The notes under the pieces are model-generated. The model was not told where the DNA came from. It was given only the letters and a program-made list of their open reading frames with translations, and ran no database searches. The position numbers were made by a program, and so were the translations under genes. 64,000 nt of DNA from Phreatobacter stygius (GTDB taxonomy: Bacteria > Pseudomonadota > Alphaproteobacteria > Rhizobiales > Phreatobacteraceae), in assembly GCF_005144885.1 (NCBI RefSeq), contig NZ_CP039690.1:4911001-4975000 (forward strand), read 5' to 3'. Shown here piece by piece: positions 1 to 7,044 of this stretch (positions are counted from its first letter, which is position 1; every line of letters starts with the position of its first letter).

Positions 1-97
1 AGGGTTGCGCCAGGACCGTCGTGCTGGCCGCGGCGGCGACCGCCACGATGGCCGCAAATCGCCGAAGCTGTTGCCCCCGATACCGGCTGATCGCCAT
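1..97 (-). CDS. N-terminus of an exported protein (partial, runs off the window)
   Basis: Read on the minus strand from the ATG at 97-95, the first 32 codons give a classical signal peptide: a basic start (MAISRYRGQQLRR) followed by an Ala/Val-rich hydrophobic stretch ending near VLAQP. A GGGAGG-like ribosome site lies about 8 bases upstream of the ATG. The mature protein is outside the window, so the function cannot be given. It was probably divergent from the LysR gene at 1207 before the insertion sequence separated them; exported binding proteins are common partners of LysR genes, but that is inference. Confidence 0.55.
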   Translation of the reverse strand, partial: MAISRYRGQQLRRFAAIVAVAAAASTTVLAQP

Positions 98-143
98 TGC
101 CTGCGCCTCCCGACGGGGCCACTTCCCGTTCGACGAAGCGCAA

Positions 144-149
144 GCTAGG
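144..149. repeat. Target-site duplication of the IS481-type element (second copy at 1167-1172)
   Basis: GCTAGG stands directly before the left end (TGTTT...) of the element and again directly after its right end (...AAACA) at 1167-1172. This is a 6-bp direct duplication of the form NCTAGN, which I recall as the target preference of IS481 itself. It shows that both ends are intact and that the insertion has not been scrambled since. Confidence 0.9.
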
Positions 150-1166
150 TGTTTGATCCCGGGCTTTGATGGTGCAATCTCGATGCAGGAATCGAGGGAC
201 GCGCTATGGGCCAGGTTCTCCACGGGAGCGCCACGACGACTGAGGCGGTCCGTCGAGCGATACAACATAGTCAAGAGAGCCTGAGGGCTCTGTCTAAGCG
301 CTACGGGATTAACCAGAAGACGGTCGCGAAGTGGAAGAAGCGGACCTCGGTGACCGATGTGCCGACCGGGCCGAAGAACCCGACTTCGACAGTGCTGACG
401 ATTGAGGAAGAGGCCGTGATCGTCGCCTTCCGGAAGCATACTTTGCTGCCGCTCGACGACTGCCTCTATGCGCTACAGCCGACGATCCCGACGCTGACGC
501 GGTCATCCCTGCACCGCTGCCTGCAGCGTCACGGGATCAGCCGCCTGCCCGAGGTCGAAGGCGAGAAGCCGGCGAAGACGAAGTTCAAATCCTATCCGAT
601 CGGCTTCTTCCACATCGATATCGCCGAGGTGCAGACCGCTGAGGGCAAGCTGTACCTCTATGTCGCCATCGATCGCACGAGCAAATTCGCCGTCGTACAG
701 ATCGTCAGGAAGACGGGGCGGACCTCCGCGTCAGCCTTCCTCTCGGCCTTGATCGAGGCCGTCCCCTACAAGATCCATACCGTTCTCACCGACAACGGCA
801 TCCAGTTCACCTTCCCGCCACGGTATGCCGATGGTCCGACGGCGCGCTACGTGACGCACATGTTCGGCATGCGCTGCCAGGAGAACGGCATCGAGCACCG
901 CCTCACCAAGGTGAAGCACCCTTGGACTAACGGCCAGGTCGAGCGCATGAACCGCACCATCAAAGAAGCCACCGTCAAGCGTTACCACTACGACAGCCAC
1001 CGGCAGTTCGAAGCGCATCTCGCCGACTTCGTCAGCGCCTACAATTTCGGGCGGAGGCTGAAGACCCTCAAGGGCCTCACACCCTACGAATTCATCTGCA
1101 AACTCTGGACAACAGAGCCTCAACGATTCAGGCTCGATCCACTCCATCAAATGCCGGGACTAAACA
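150..1166 (+). mobile_element. Complete IS481-family insertion sequence, 1017 bp
   Basis: The ends are imperfect inverted repeats at 150-172 and 1144-1166: 23 bp, 19 of 23 matching by eye, both starting TGTTT and ending TTTGATGG when read inward. A single transposase gene fills the element and a GCTAGG target duplication flanks it. Size, single ORF and CTAG target all fit the IS481 family. The element sits between the exported-protein gene (start at 97) and the LysR gene (start at 1207), so it has very likely cut their shared control region. Confidence 0.9.
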
Positions 1167-1171
1167 GCTAG
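206..1171 (+). CDS. IS481-family transposase
   Basis: The 321-residue DDE transposase has an N-terminal helix-turn-helix (residues about 10-50, with LSKRYGINQKTVAKWKKR). An rve/integrase catalytic core follows with candidate acidic residues D138 (FFHIDIAEV), D196 (LTDNG) and E246 (NGQVERMNRT). The spacing between D196 and E246 is enlarged by a FTFPPRYADG insertion. GAGGG lies ahead of the chosen ATG. The final Ser codon spans the right end of the element, and the TAG stop at 1169-1171 lies wholly in the duplicated CTAG target, so the element supplies no stop of its own. No frameshift is seen, so it may be active. Confidence 0.93.
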   Translation: MGQVLHGSATTTEAVRRAIQHSQESLRALSKRYGINQKTVAKWKKRTSVTDVPTGPKNPTSTVLTIEEEAVIVAFRKHTLLPLDDCLYALQPTIPTLTRSSLHRCLQRHGISRLPEVEGEKPAKTKFKSYPIGFFHIDIAEVQTAEGKLYLYVAIDRTSKFAVVQIVRKTGRTSASAFLSALIEAVPYKIHTVLTDNGIQFTFPPRYADGPTARYVTHMFGMRCQENGIEHRLTKVKHPWTNGQVERMNRTIKEATVKRYHYDSHRQFEAHLADFVSAYNFGRRLKTLKGLTPYEFICKLWTTEPQRFRLDPLHQMPGLNS

Positions 1172-1206
1172 GGTGGCCACGATCTCAATGAAAATGAAAA
1201 CGCTGC

Positions 1207-2121
1207 ATGAAGGATCGTGATCTCATCGATATCAGGCGGCTCGACCTGACCGTGCTGCTGGTCTTCGCCGAACTGGTCCGGCGTCGCAAGACGACCGACG
1301 TCGCCGCCCGCATGGGCTTGAGCCAATCGGCAATCAGCCACGCCCTGTCGCGCCTGCGCGTCGTCTTTGCCGATCCCCTGTTCACGCGCCGGTCCGACGG
1401 CCTCGATCCGACGCCGCGCGCACTCGAACTCGCGCCACGCATCGAGGGCGTGATCGAAGTGCTGCGGGCCGCCATCAGCGAAGGCGGCACGTTCGATGCC
1501 GGCGGCGCGCAGCGGCTGTTTCGGCTCGCCGCCAACGACCATGTGATGAGCCTGTTGACCACGGCGCTGACCGGCCGGCTTGCCGCCGCGGCGCCGGGGT
1601 GCCGGGCCACCTGGCAATTCGGCGGTGGCGCCGATCGTTTCGAAGCCTTGCGGCGCAACACCATCGATCTCGCGATTGGCCGCGTCTTCAGGCTGCCCGA
1701 GGGCATCGTCGCCGAGCCGCTGTTCGAAGAGAGTTTTGCGGTGGTGGCGCGCAAGGGCCATCCGGCGCTGGGCCAGGGCCTGACGCTCGAGATCTATTGC
1801 GCGCTCGACCATGTGCTGGTGTCGTTCCGCGGCAATGTCCGCGGTTCCGTCGACATGGCGCTGCAGCGGATCGGGCGCGAGCGGCGGGTGCGGACCAGCG
1901 TGCCGCTGTTCTCGACCTCGCTCGCCATCATCGCGGCCAGCGATTGCATCGCGACCGTGCCGGCACGGCTTGCCGCACGCCTCGGGCCGTTCTTCGATCT
2001 CGACAGCTTCGCGCCGCCGATGCCGATCGACAACTATACCGTGTCGCTGCTGCGCCACCAGCGAACCGTCGGCGACCATGGCCTGGACTGGCTCATCGGC
2101 TGTATTCGCGAGAGCCTGTAG
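1207..2121 (+). CDS. LysR-family transcriptional regulator
   Basis: This 304-residue protein has a LysR winged helix-turn-helix at about residues 14-73 (AARMGLSQSAISHALSRLR, then DPLFTRRSDGLDPTPRA) and a periplasmic-binding-like effector domain after about residue 95. The DPLF..R..G..PT..A pattern resembles the NodD/NahR/LinR side of the family. Its start is only 40 bp from the right end of the insertion sequence, with a weak ribosome site, so its native promoter has probably been displaced. Its original target may be the divergent exported-protein gene at 97. The effector is unknown. Confidence 0.88.
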   Translation: MKDRDLIDIRRLDLTVLLVFAELVRRRKTTDVAARMGLSQSAISHALSRLRVVFADPLFTRRSDGLDPTPRALELAPRIEGVIEVLRAAISEGGTFDAGGAQRLFRLAANDHVMSLLTTALTGRLAAAAPGCRATWQFGGGADRFEALRRNTIDLAIGRVFRLPEGIVAEPLFEESFAVVARKGHPALGQGLTLEIYCALDHVLVSFRGNVRGSVDMALQRIGRERRVRTSVPLFSTSLAIIAASDCIATVPARLAARLGPFFDLDSFAPPMPIDNYTVSLLRHQRTVGDHGLDWLIGCIRESL

Positions 2122-2151
2122 CGGGCGCTCGCCAGTCGTATCGGCCTGGGT

Positions 2152-2514
2152 TCACTGCACGAAGGCGGGCGCGCCGGGCAGGGGCCTGAGGAACAGGTAA
2201 TGCGCCATCAGGCGCTGGCCGATCGAGGTGGCGACCAGCACCTGGTCCTCGTCCTTGAGCGGGTCGAGCGCCGCCTCGCAATCGACCGACCATTCGAACG
2301 GATATTCCAGGCCGAAGACGGTCATCACATGGGCCGGAAAGGTCACTTTCAGGTGCAGCAGCACCAGTTTCGTCGCGGCATCGATCTCATAGCTGCCGTC
2401 ATAACGTGCCGTGCCGCGATCGGCGCCATAGACCCGGCCGCCCTCGAAAATGAACATCCCCATGCCGGCGTCGCCGCCAGTGGTGAAGTCGATGCCGTAC
2501 ATGCCTTCGCGCAT
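2152..2514 (-). CDS. GrlR-like small regulatory protein
   Basis: From the ATG at 2514 the protein has 120 residues and begins MREGMYGIDFTTGGDAGMGM, then FIFEGGRVYGADRG and YDGSYEI. This opening is typical of the GrlR/'negative regulator GrlR' beta-barrel family found widely in alphaproteobacteria outside type III secretion loci. The open frame extends further upstream, but those codons look non-coding and the 2514 start matches the family N-terminus. It is a single gene convergent with the LysR gene. The molecular role in this group is not known. Confidence 0.75.
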   Translation of the reverse strand: MREGMYGIDFTTGGDAGMGMFIFEGGRVYGADRGTARYDGSYEIDAATKLVLLHLKVTFPAHVMTVFGLEYPFEWSVDCEAALDPLKDEDQVLVATSIGQRLMAHYLFLRPLPGAPAFVQ

Positions 2515-3033
2515 GAAAGTCTCACCCCATCGGTCCGCCCGTGTCGGTCGACCGGCACGGGCCGATTGTCGAGCTAGGCAAGGATTCAGACGGTTTCGTG
2601 GACGAGATGCGGGTAGAATAAGGTCACGTGGGCAGGTCAATCCTTGGCTTCACCTGGTCCGGGTTCGGATCGACTGACGGCACCGGAGCGAGACGGTCTT
2701 CCTCGCCGATCGCCAGGCGTGACGGGGCTCTGCTCCGGGCCTTCACCGAGGCCGCGTCACGGACATGGTTCACCAGGCCAGGGGAGGAACTGAACATCAC
2801 CGGCGTCAACTGGGGGATCATGCCGAATTCGCCGCCATGCTGGCATCGGACCGGAAGGCAAAGGAGGCAAGGTATCCGGTGCTTGCCTGACGATCTGGTG
2901 GCGCAAGTGCAACGGCATTTCACATTGTCGCCAGGTGTTTATGGCTGTAATCTGAAGCTTCGGCCCCGAGGGTCGATGGACCCTTTCTTGTCGAACTAAA
3001 GCAGGAGGCCGACTTCACTTGAGGAGGCATCCG
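2515..3033. other. Intergenic stretch without a convincing gene
   Basis: About 520 bp separate the GrlR-like gene from the DUF1326 gene. Open frames on both strands here have no recognisable domain, no good ribosome sites and compositions like frame shadows. The only structure I can point to is a possible promoter near the right edge, listed separately. Confidence 0.5.
2925..2953 (+). promoter_or_regulatory. Possible sigma-70-type promoter for the DUF1326 gene
   Basis: TTGTCG at 2925-2930 and TAATCT at 2948-2953 are separated by 17 bp, about 80 bp ahead of the DUF1326 start. This is a pattern match only. Confidence 0.3.
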
Positions 3034-3666
3034 ATGGCTCAGGCAAATTGGCGTCTCGAAGGCGAGTGGATCAAGAACTGCATCTGTGCGTTCGGGTGCC
3101 CCTGCGACTTCAACGCGTTGCCGACCAACGGCAACTGCGAGGGCATGGTCGGCCTGCGCATCACCAAGGGCCATTTCAACGACGTCACCCTGGACGAGCT
3201 GAGCTTCTTCGTCACCGTGTCCTTTCCCGGCGCCCTGCATCTGGGCAACGGCCAGGCCCAGCCGATCATCGACGAACGGGCAACCCCGGCGCAGCGTGAA
3301 GCGCTGTTCGCCATCATGTCAGGGCAGAATTCGGCGGAAGGCACGCTCTTCCATATTGTCAGCCTGATCGTCACCAAGATGCACGACCCGATCTTCGCCC
3401 CCGTCACGTTCCAGTTCGACAAGGGCGCGCGGACCGCGCGTGTCAGCATCCCCGGCGTGCTCGAAACCGATGTCGAACCGATCAAGAACCCGGTCACCGG
3501 CGCGCCGCACCGCATCCAGGTGGTCATGCCGGAGGGCTTCGAGCACCGCGAGGCCGAGATCGCATCGGCCAATATCAGCAGCACCGGCGCCATCAAGTTC
3601 GAGAGCAAGGGCACGCATAGTTCGCTCGCCCATGTGGTGCAGACGCCTGAGGGGGTCGCAGCTTAA
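3034..3666 (+). CDS. DUF1326 domain protein
   Basis: A 210-residue protein of the DUF1326 family. The hallmark is a cysteine cluster at the N-terminus (NCICAFGCPCDFNA: Cys16, Cys18, Cys22, Cys24), which looks able to bind metal. GAGGAGG precedes the ATG at 3034; an in-frame TTG fifteen bases earlier would include the ribosome site in the coding region and is rejected. The gene is followed within 40 bp by a DUF2182 membrane protein, a pairing I know from other proteobacteria. A joint role in metal handling is plausible but unproven. Confidence 0.88.
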   Translation: MAQANWRLEGEWIKNCICAFGCPCDFNALPTNGNCEGMVGLRITKGHFNDVTLDELSFFVTVSFPGALHLGNGQAQPIIDERATPAQREALFAIMSGQNSAEGTLFHIVSLIVTKMHDPIFAPVTFQFDKGARTARVSIPGVLETDVEPIKNPVTGAPHRIQVVMPEGFEHREAEIASANISSTGAIKFESKGTHSSLAHVVQTPEGVAA

Positions 3667-3702
3667 GGGTCGCATGACGGCGGGGCGGTCCAGGCTCGAG
3701 CG

Positions 3703-4485
3703 ATGGGTGACCCGATGATCGAGGCTCTGCTGCGGCGGGATCGGATTCTTGTCGTCGGCGCCATGCTGACCGTCACGGTGCTGGCATGGGCCTACCTGAT
3801 CGCTGGCGCCGGCATGGGCGTGCACGAGATGGACGGCATGCTGATGCCGATGCATATGGGCGCGTGGACGCCCGCATATGCCGGCCTGCTGTTCGCCATG
3901 TGGGCGGTCATGATGGCGGCGATGATGCTGCCGAGCGCAGCTCCGATGATCCTGTTCTATGGCTCCATCGCGCGGCGGCGTCGGGACAAGGGCGATCCGG
4001 TGACGGCCACCGGCGTGTTCGCATCAGGTTACATCGCCGTTTGGGCCGCCTTCAGCCTGGCGGCCGTCGCGCTGCAATTCGCTCTGGAACAGGCCGCCCT
4101 GCTCTCGCCGATGATGGAAACGACGAGCATCGCTGTCGCCGGAAGCGTGCTGATCGCCGCGGGGATTTATCAATGGACGCCCTTCAAACAGGCCTGCCTC
4201 CGGCAATGTCGGTCGCCGCTCGATTTCGTCATGACGCATTGGCGCGAGGGAACGCGCGGCGCCCTGGCCATGGGGATCGTCCACGGCAGCTATTGCCTCG
4301 GCTGCTGCTGGATGCTCATGCTGCTGCTCTTTGTCGGCGGCGTCATGAACCTGTTGTGGATCGCCGGTCTCGCCGTCTTCGTGATGATCGAGAAACTGGC
4401 TCCCGCGGGGCATTGGATCGGGCGTGCGGCAGGCATCCTGCTCATCGCCTGGGGCGGCGCAACCCTCGGCGGGCTGATGCGATGA
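3703..4485 (+). CDS. DUF2182 integral membrane protein
   Basis: A 260-residue, multi-span membrane protein with about six hydrophobic segments. It has Met/His-rich stretches suited to soft-metal binding (HEMDGMLMPMHMG near residues 40-52, WAVMMAAMMLPSAAPM near 67-82) and a Cys-rich membrane motif SYCLGCCWM near residue 200. The MMLPS and GCCW blocks are typical of DUF2182. It lies just downstream of the DUF1326 gene and is probably co-transcribed. The start may be 3703 or the ATG at 3715. The substrate is unknown; copper or another soft metal would fit the residues. Confidence 0.87.
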   Translation: MGDPMIEALLRRDRILVVGAMLTVTVLAWAYLIAGAGMGVHEMDGMLMPMHMGAWTPAYAGLLFAMWAVMMAAMMLPSAAPMILFYGSIARRRRDKGDPVTATGVFASGYIAVWAAFSLAAVALQFALEQAALLSPMMETTSIAVAGSVLIAAGIYQWTPFKQACLRQCRSPLDFVMTHWREGTRGALAMGIVHGSYCLGCCWMLMLLLFVGGVMNLLWIAGLAVFVMIEKLAPAGHWIGRAAGILLIAWGGATLGGLMR

Positions 4486-4499
4486 CGGAGCGGCTTTTC

Positions 4500-4813
4500 C
4501 GGAGCCTGGCTCGCGTCGGCACATTGCCGCGGACGCGCGGCATGCGTCCAGGATCCAAGGAGGCGACGGCACGACGGGACGCCCAGGCCTTGCCGATCTC
4601 GCGGAGCGCCCTCGGCTTCGGTGTTTCGTCGAGCGATTTGAGCGCCCGATAGCCCTCCCTGGCGCCGAAATCGTCGACCGGCAGCACGTCCGGGCGTTCC
4701 AGCGAAAACATGAGTCGCATCTCGACCGTCCGGCGGCCGATGCCTTTCAGTGTCACCAACCCCGCGATCAGCCTTTCGCCATCCGTCCCGGCAGCCACTG
4801 GATTTGAAAGCAA
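4500..4813 (-). pseudogene. Decayed C-terminal fragment of a DNA-3-methyladenine glycosylase (AlkA-like)
   Basis: On the minus strand the frame carries LKGIGRRTVEM (helix-hairpin-helix), then FSLERPDVLPVDDFGAREGY and KPRALREIGKAW. These align with the HhH-GPD core of AlkA-type glycosylases, including the Asp pair in LPVDDFG. The usual Trp of GIGRWT is Arg here. After RRAVAS (about 4561) the expected W-x-L-W block appears in a neighbouring frame (WILDA), which indicates a frameshift. The whole N-terminal half is absent between 4813 and the alkB start. This looks like a dead remnant of an alkylation-repair gene beside two working ones. Confidence 0.7.
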
Positions 4814-4927
4814 GAGACGGAGTGTCTTGACGCTTGACGCTGTCTACTTGCGGCCCCGGCAAAGCTCGCGCGGCCGTGCCCTATCTCAAGAGGCGGCCGA
4901 TCGACGCAACAGGCGGGATCGACTGAC

Positions 4928-5578
4928 ATGAACGACCTTTTCGGCAACGAAGCTCCTGAAGCGCCAGAGCGCGAGCCATTGGCGCCTGGCGCGGTCATCC
5001 TGCGCGGTTGGGCGCTGCCGCTCGAAACGGCGCTGCTGACAGCACTCGACGGCATTGTCGCCGAGGCGCCGTTCCGCCACATGGTGACGCCGGGCGGCTT
5101 CGAAATGTCGGTCGCCATGACCAATTGCGGCGCGGCCGGCTGGGTCACCGACCGCCGGGGCTATCGTTACGATGGCAAGGATCCGGAGAGCGGCAAGCCT
5201 TGGCCGCCCATGCCCGCGGTGTTCCTGACGCTGGCGCGTGAGGCGGCTGACGAGGCCGGTTATCCCGGTTTCGTTCCGGATGCCTGCCTGATCAACCGTT
5301 ACCAACCGGGCGCCCGCCTGTCGCTACACCAGGACCGGAACGAGCGCGACTTCGACAACCCGATCGTCTCCGTCTCGCTTGGGCTTGCCGCGACCTTCCA
5401 GTTCGGCGGCCTCAGCCGGACCGACACGGTGCGCAAGATCCCGCTCCGGCACGGCGACGTCGTGGTCTGGGGCGGGCCGTCGCGGCTGTTCTATCACGGC
5501 GTCCCCGCGCTCAAGGACGGTGAGCATCTGACGGTTGGCCGGGTCAGGCTGAACCTGACGTTCCGCAAGGCGCTTTGA
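4928..5578 (+). CDS. alkB: Alpha-ketoglutarate-dependent DNA dealkylase AlkB
   Basis: This 216-residue protein has the AlkB signature. It would oxidatively remove methyl groups such as 1-methyladenine and 3-methylcytosine from DNA, using Fe(II), oxygen and 2-oxoglutarate. Iron ligands are visible as H134 and D136 (LHQDRNE) and H190 (FYHGVP), and the oxoglutarate-binding arginines as R207 and R213 (RVRLNLTFR). NRYQPGARL before the HxD is also typical. Length is that of E. coli AlkB. It is followed by a methyltransferase repair gene and preceded by an AlkA-like remnant, which makes an alkylation-repair group. Confidence 0.95.
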   Translation: MNDLFGNEAPEAPEREPLAPGAVILRGWALPLETALLTALDGIVAEAPFRHMVTPGGFEMSVAMTNCGAAGWVTDRRGYRYDGKDPESGKPWPPMPAVFLTLAREAADEAGYPGFVPDACLINRYQPGARLSLHQDRNERDFDNPIVSVSLGLAATFQFGGLSRTDTVRKIPLRHGDVVVWGGPSRLFYHGVPALKDGEHLTVGRVRLNLTFRKAL

Positions 5579-5598
5579 GGCCGCCGGTCGTCGCGGCC
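5579..5598. terminator. Short hairpin after alkB
   Basis: GGCCGC at 5579-5584 pairs exactly with GCGGCC at 5593-5598 around an 8-base loop, starting right after the alkB stop. There is no run of T, so it is at most a weak terminator. Confidence 0.3.
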
Positions 5599-5710
5599 AA
5601 AGCGCCGCCGGTGTGAAATCCAGTTTGAAAGCAAGGACCGGAGCGCAAGTCGGCCCCCTACGACCTACCTTCGATCGCAGTTCAAGTGGACTGACAAGGA
5701 GGAGATGAAA

Positions 5711-6232
5711 ATGACCGAAACCATTCGTTATGCCTTCGGGCAAAGCTCGCTCGGCGCGTTCATCGCCGCCTCGTCCGATCGTGGCCTGGTCGCCTTCGAA
5801 TTCGCCGAGCAGGGCCCGTCTTTGGTCAAGGCGCTGGGCGAGCGTTTCGCCGACGCCCAGGTGGTCGAGGACGTGGCTGGGCTCGCCGGGACCGTCGGCA
5901 AGCTCATCGACATCGTCGATCACCCGGATCGTGATCCGGACCTGGCGCTCGATCCGCGCGGCACGGATTACGAGATGCGGGTGTGGGACGCGCTGCGCCG
6001 GATCCCGGCCGGCCGGACTGTCAGCTATGGCGAGATCGCCGCCGGGCTCGGTGCGCCGCGCGAGGCCCGCGAGGTGGCGGAAGCCTGCGCCGCCAATGCC
6101 ATCGCCATCTTGATTCCGTGCCATCGCGTGGTGAAGAAAGACGGCGCGCTGGCGGGCTATCGCTGGGGCTTCAAGCGCAAGCGCGAACTGGTCGCGCGCG
6201 AGCAGGCGGCCTCGGCGTTTCAGCTCGCCTGA
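5711..6232 (+). CDS. ogt: Methylated-DNA-[protein]-cysteine S-methyltransferase
   Basis: The protein carries the DNA repair methyltransferase active site IPCHRVV (acceptor Cys at about residue 137) and the DNA-binding block RIPAGRTVSYGEIA. It directly reverses O6-alkylguanine by moving the alkyl group to its own cysteine. At 173 residues it has the Ogt-type length and lacks the N-terminal Ada regulatory domain. AAGGAGGAG ends one base before a first ATG at 5705 but sits at ideal spacing for the ATG at 5711, so the latter is chosen. It is probably part of an alkylation-repair group with alkB. Confidence 0.93.
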   Translation: MTETIRYAFGQSSLGAFIAASSDRGLVAFEFAEQGPSLVKALGERFADAQVVEDVAGLAGTVGKLIDIVDHPDRDPDLALDPRGTDYEMRVWDALRRIPAGRTVSYGEIAAGLGAPREAREVAEACAANAIAILIPCHRVVKKDGALAGYRWGFKRKRELVAREQAASAFQLA

Positions 6233-6263
6233 GCAGGAGCCGGTACACACGGCATGGACAAAG

Positions 6264-6293
6264 CGCCGCGCCACTGCTCAAGGTGGCGCGGCG
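6264..6293. terminator. Strong GC hairpin between ogt and the LysE gene
   Basis: CGCCGCGCCAC at 6264-6274 pairs perfectly with GTGGCGCGGCG at 6283-6293 around an 8-base loop. An 11-bp perfect stem just past the ogt stop suggests a terminator or an attenuator for the next gene, although no T-run follows. Confidence 0.45.
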
Positions 6294-6320
6294 GGCATGC
6301 CGCGCGGAGGAGGACGGTCC

Positions 6321-6944
6321 ATGGATCATGTCGGGACATTGGTGGCCATCGGCGGCGTGTTTCTCTTGGCCTGCCTCAGTCCCGGTCCGGTCTTTGTGGT
6401 GATTTCCTCGACCGCCATCGCCGTGTCGCGCAAGGCGGGCGTCCTGGTCGGCCTGGGCGTCGCCGGCGCGACCTTCACCTGGGCCCTGGTCACCATGCTC
6501 GGCCTCGGCGTCGTGATGACCCGGCTTGCCTGGCTCCATACCGGCATCAGGCTTGCCGGCGCCGCCTATCTCGTCTGGATCGGGCTCTCGATGATCCTTG
6601 GCGCGGCCAAGCCAGGCCGGGCGGTCGATGTGCCGCCGGTCGATCGGGCCGGCACCTGGGCGGCATTCCGGCGCGGTTACCTCACCAGCATCACCAATCC
6701 GAAGGCGGCGGCCTTTTTCGGCAGTATCTTCGCGGTCATGCTGCCGGCCCATGCGCCGTCATGGGTCTATGGCGCGGCCGTTGCCCTGGTCGCGGCGCTG
6801 TCGGCGTTCTGGCATTGCGGCCTGGCCCTGGTCTTCTCGGTGCCCGCGATCCAGGCCGGCTACCGGAAGGCCAAATCCAGGATCGACCGTGCCGTCGGCG
6901 TGCTGCTGATCCTGCTGGGCGTCAGGCTGGCGGTCGCGCGCTGA
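6321..6944 (+). CDS. LysE/RhtB-family amino-acid or metabolite exporter
   Basis: A 207-residue membrane protein with the LysE pattern: the first helix ends in LACLSPGPVFVVISS, and a second block reads YLTSITNPKAAAFFGSIF. About six transmembrane helices are visible. Such proteins export amino acids or related compounds by proton exchange. The ATG at 6321 follows GGAGGAGG at good spacing; the longer frame from 6297 would bury that site. It stands alone with no adjacent regulator, so the substrate cannot be guessed. Confidence 0.9.
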   Translation: MDHVGTLVAIGGVFLLACLSPGPVFVVISSTAIAVSRKAGVLVGLGVAGATFTWALVTMLGLGVVMTRLAWLHTGIRLAGAAYLVWIGLSMILGAAKPGRAVDVPPVDRAGTWAAFRRGYLTSITNPKAAAFFGSIFAVMLPAHAPSWVYGAAVALVAALSAFWHCGLALVFSVPAIQAGYRKAKSRIDRAVGVLLILLGVRLAVAR

Positions 6945-7044
6945 CAGCTGACCTCGCCGGCGAGCGGTCGACATCCGCTCAAAAGTCGAGACGTCCGCGC
7001 AGATCGCCGAACGGGATCATGACGTGCTCGCGATAGCCTGGCCG

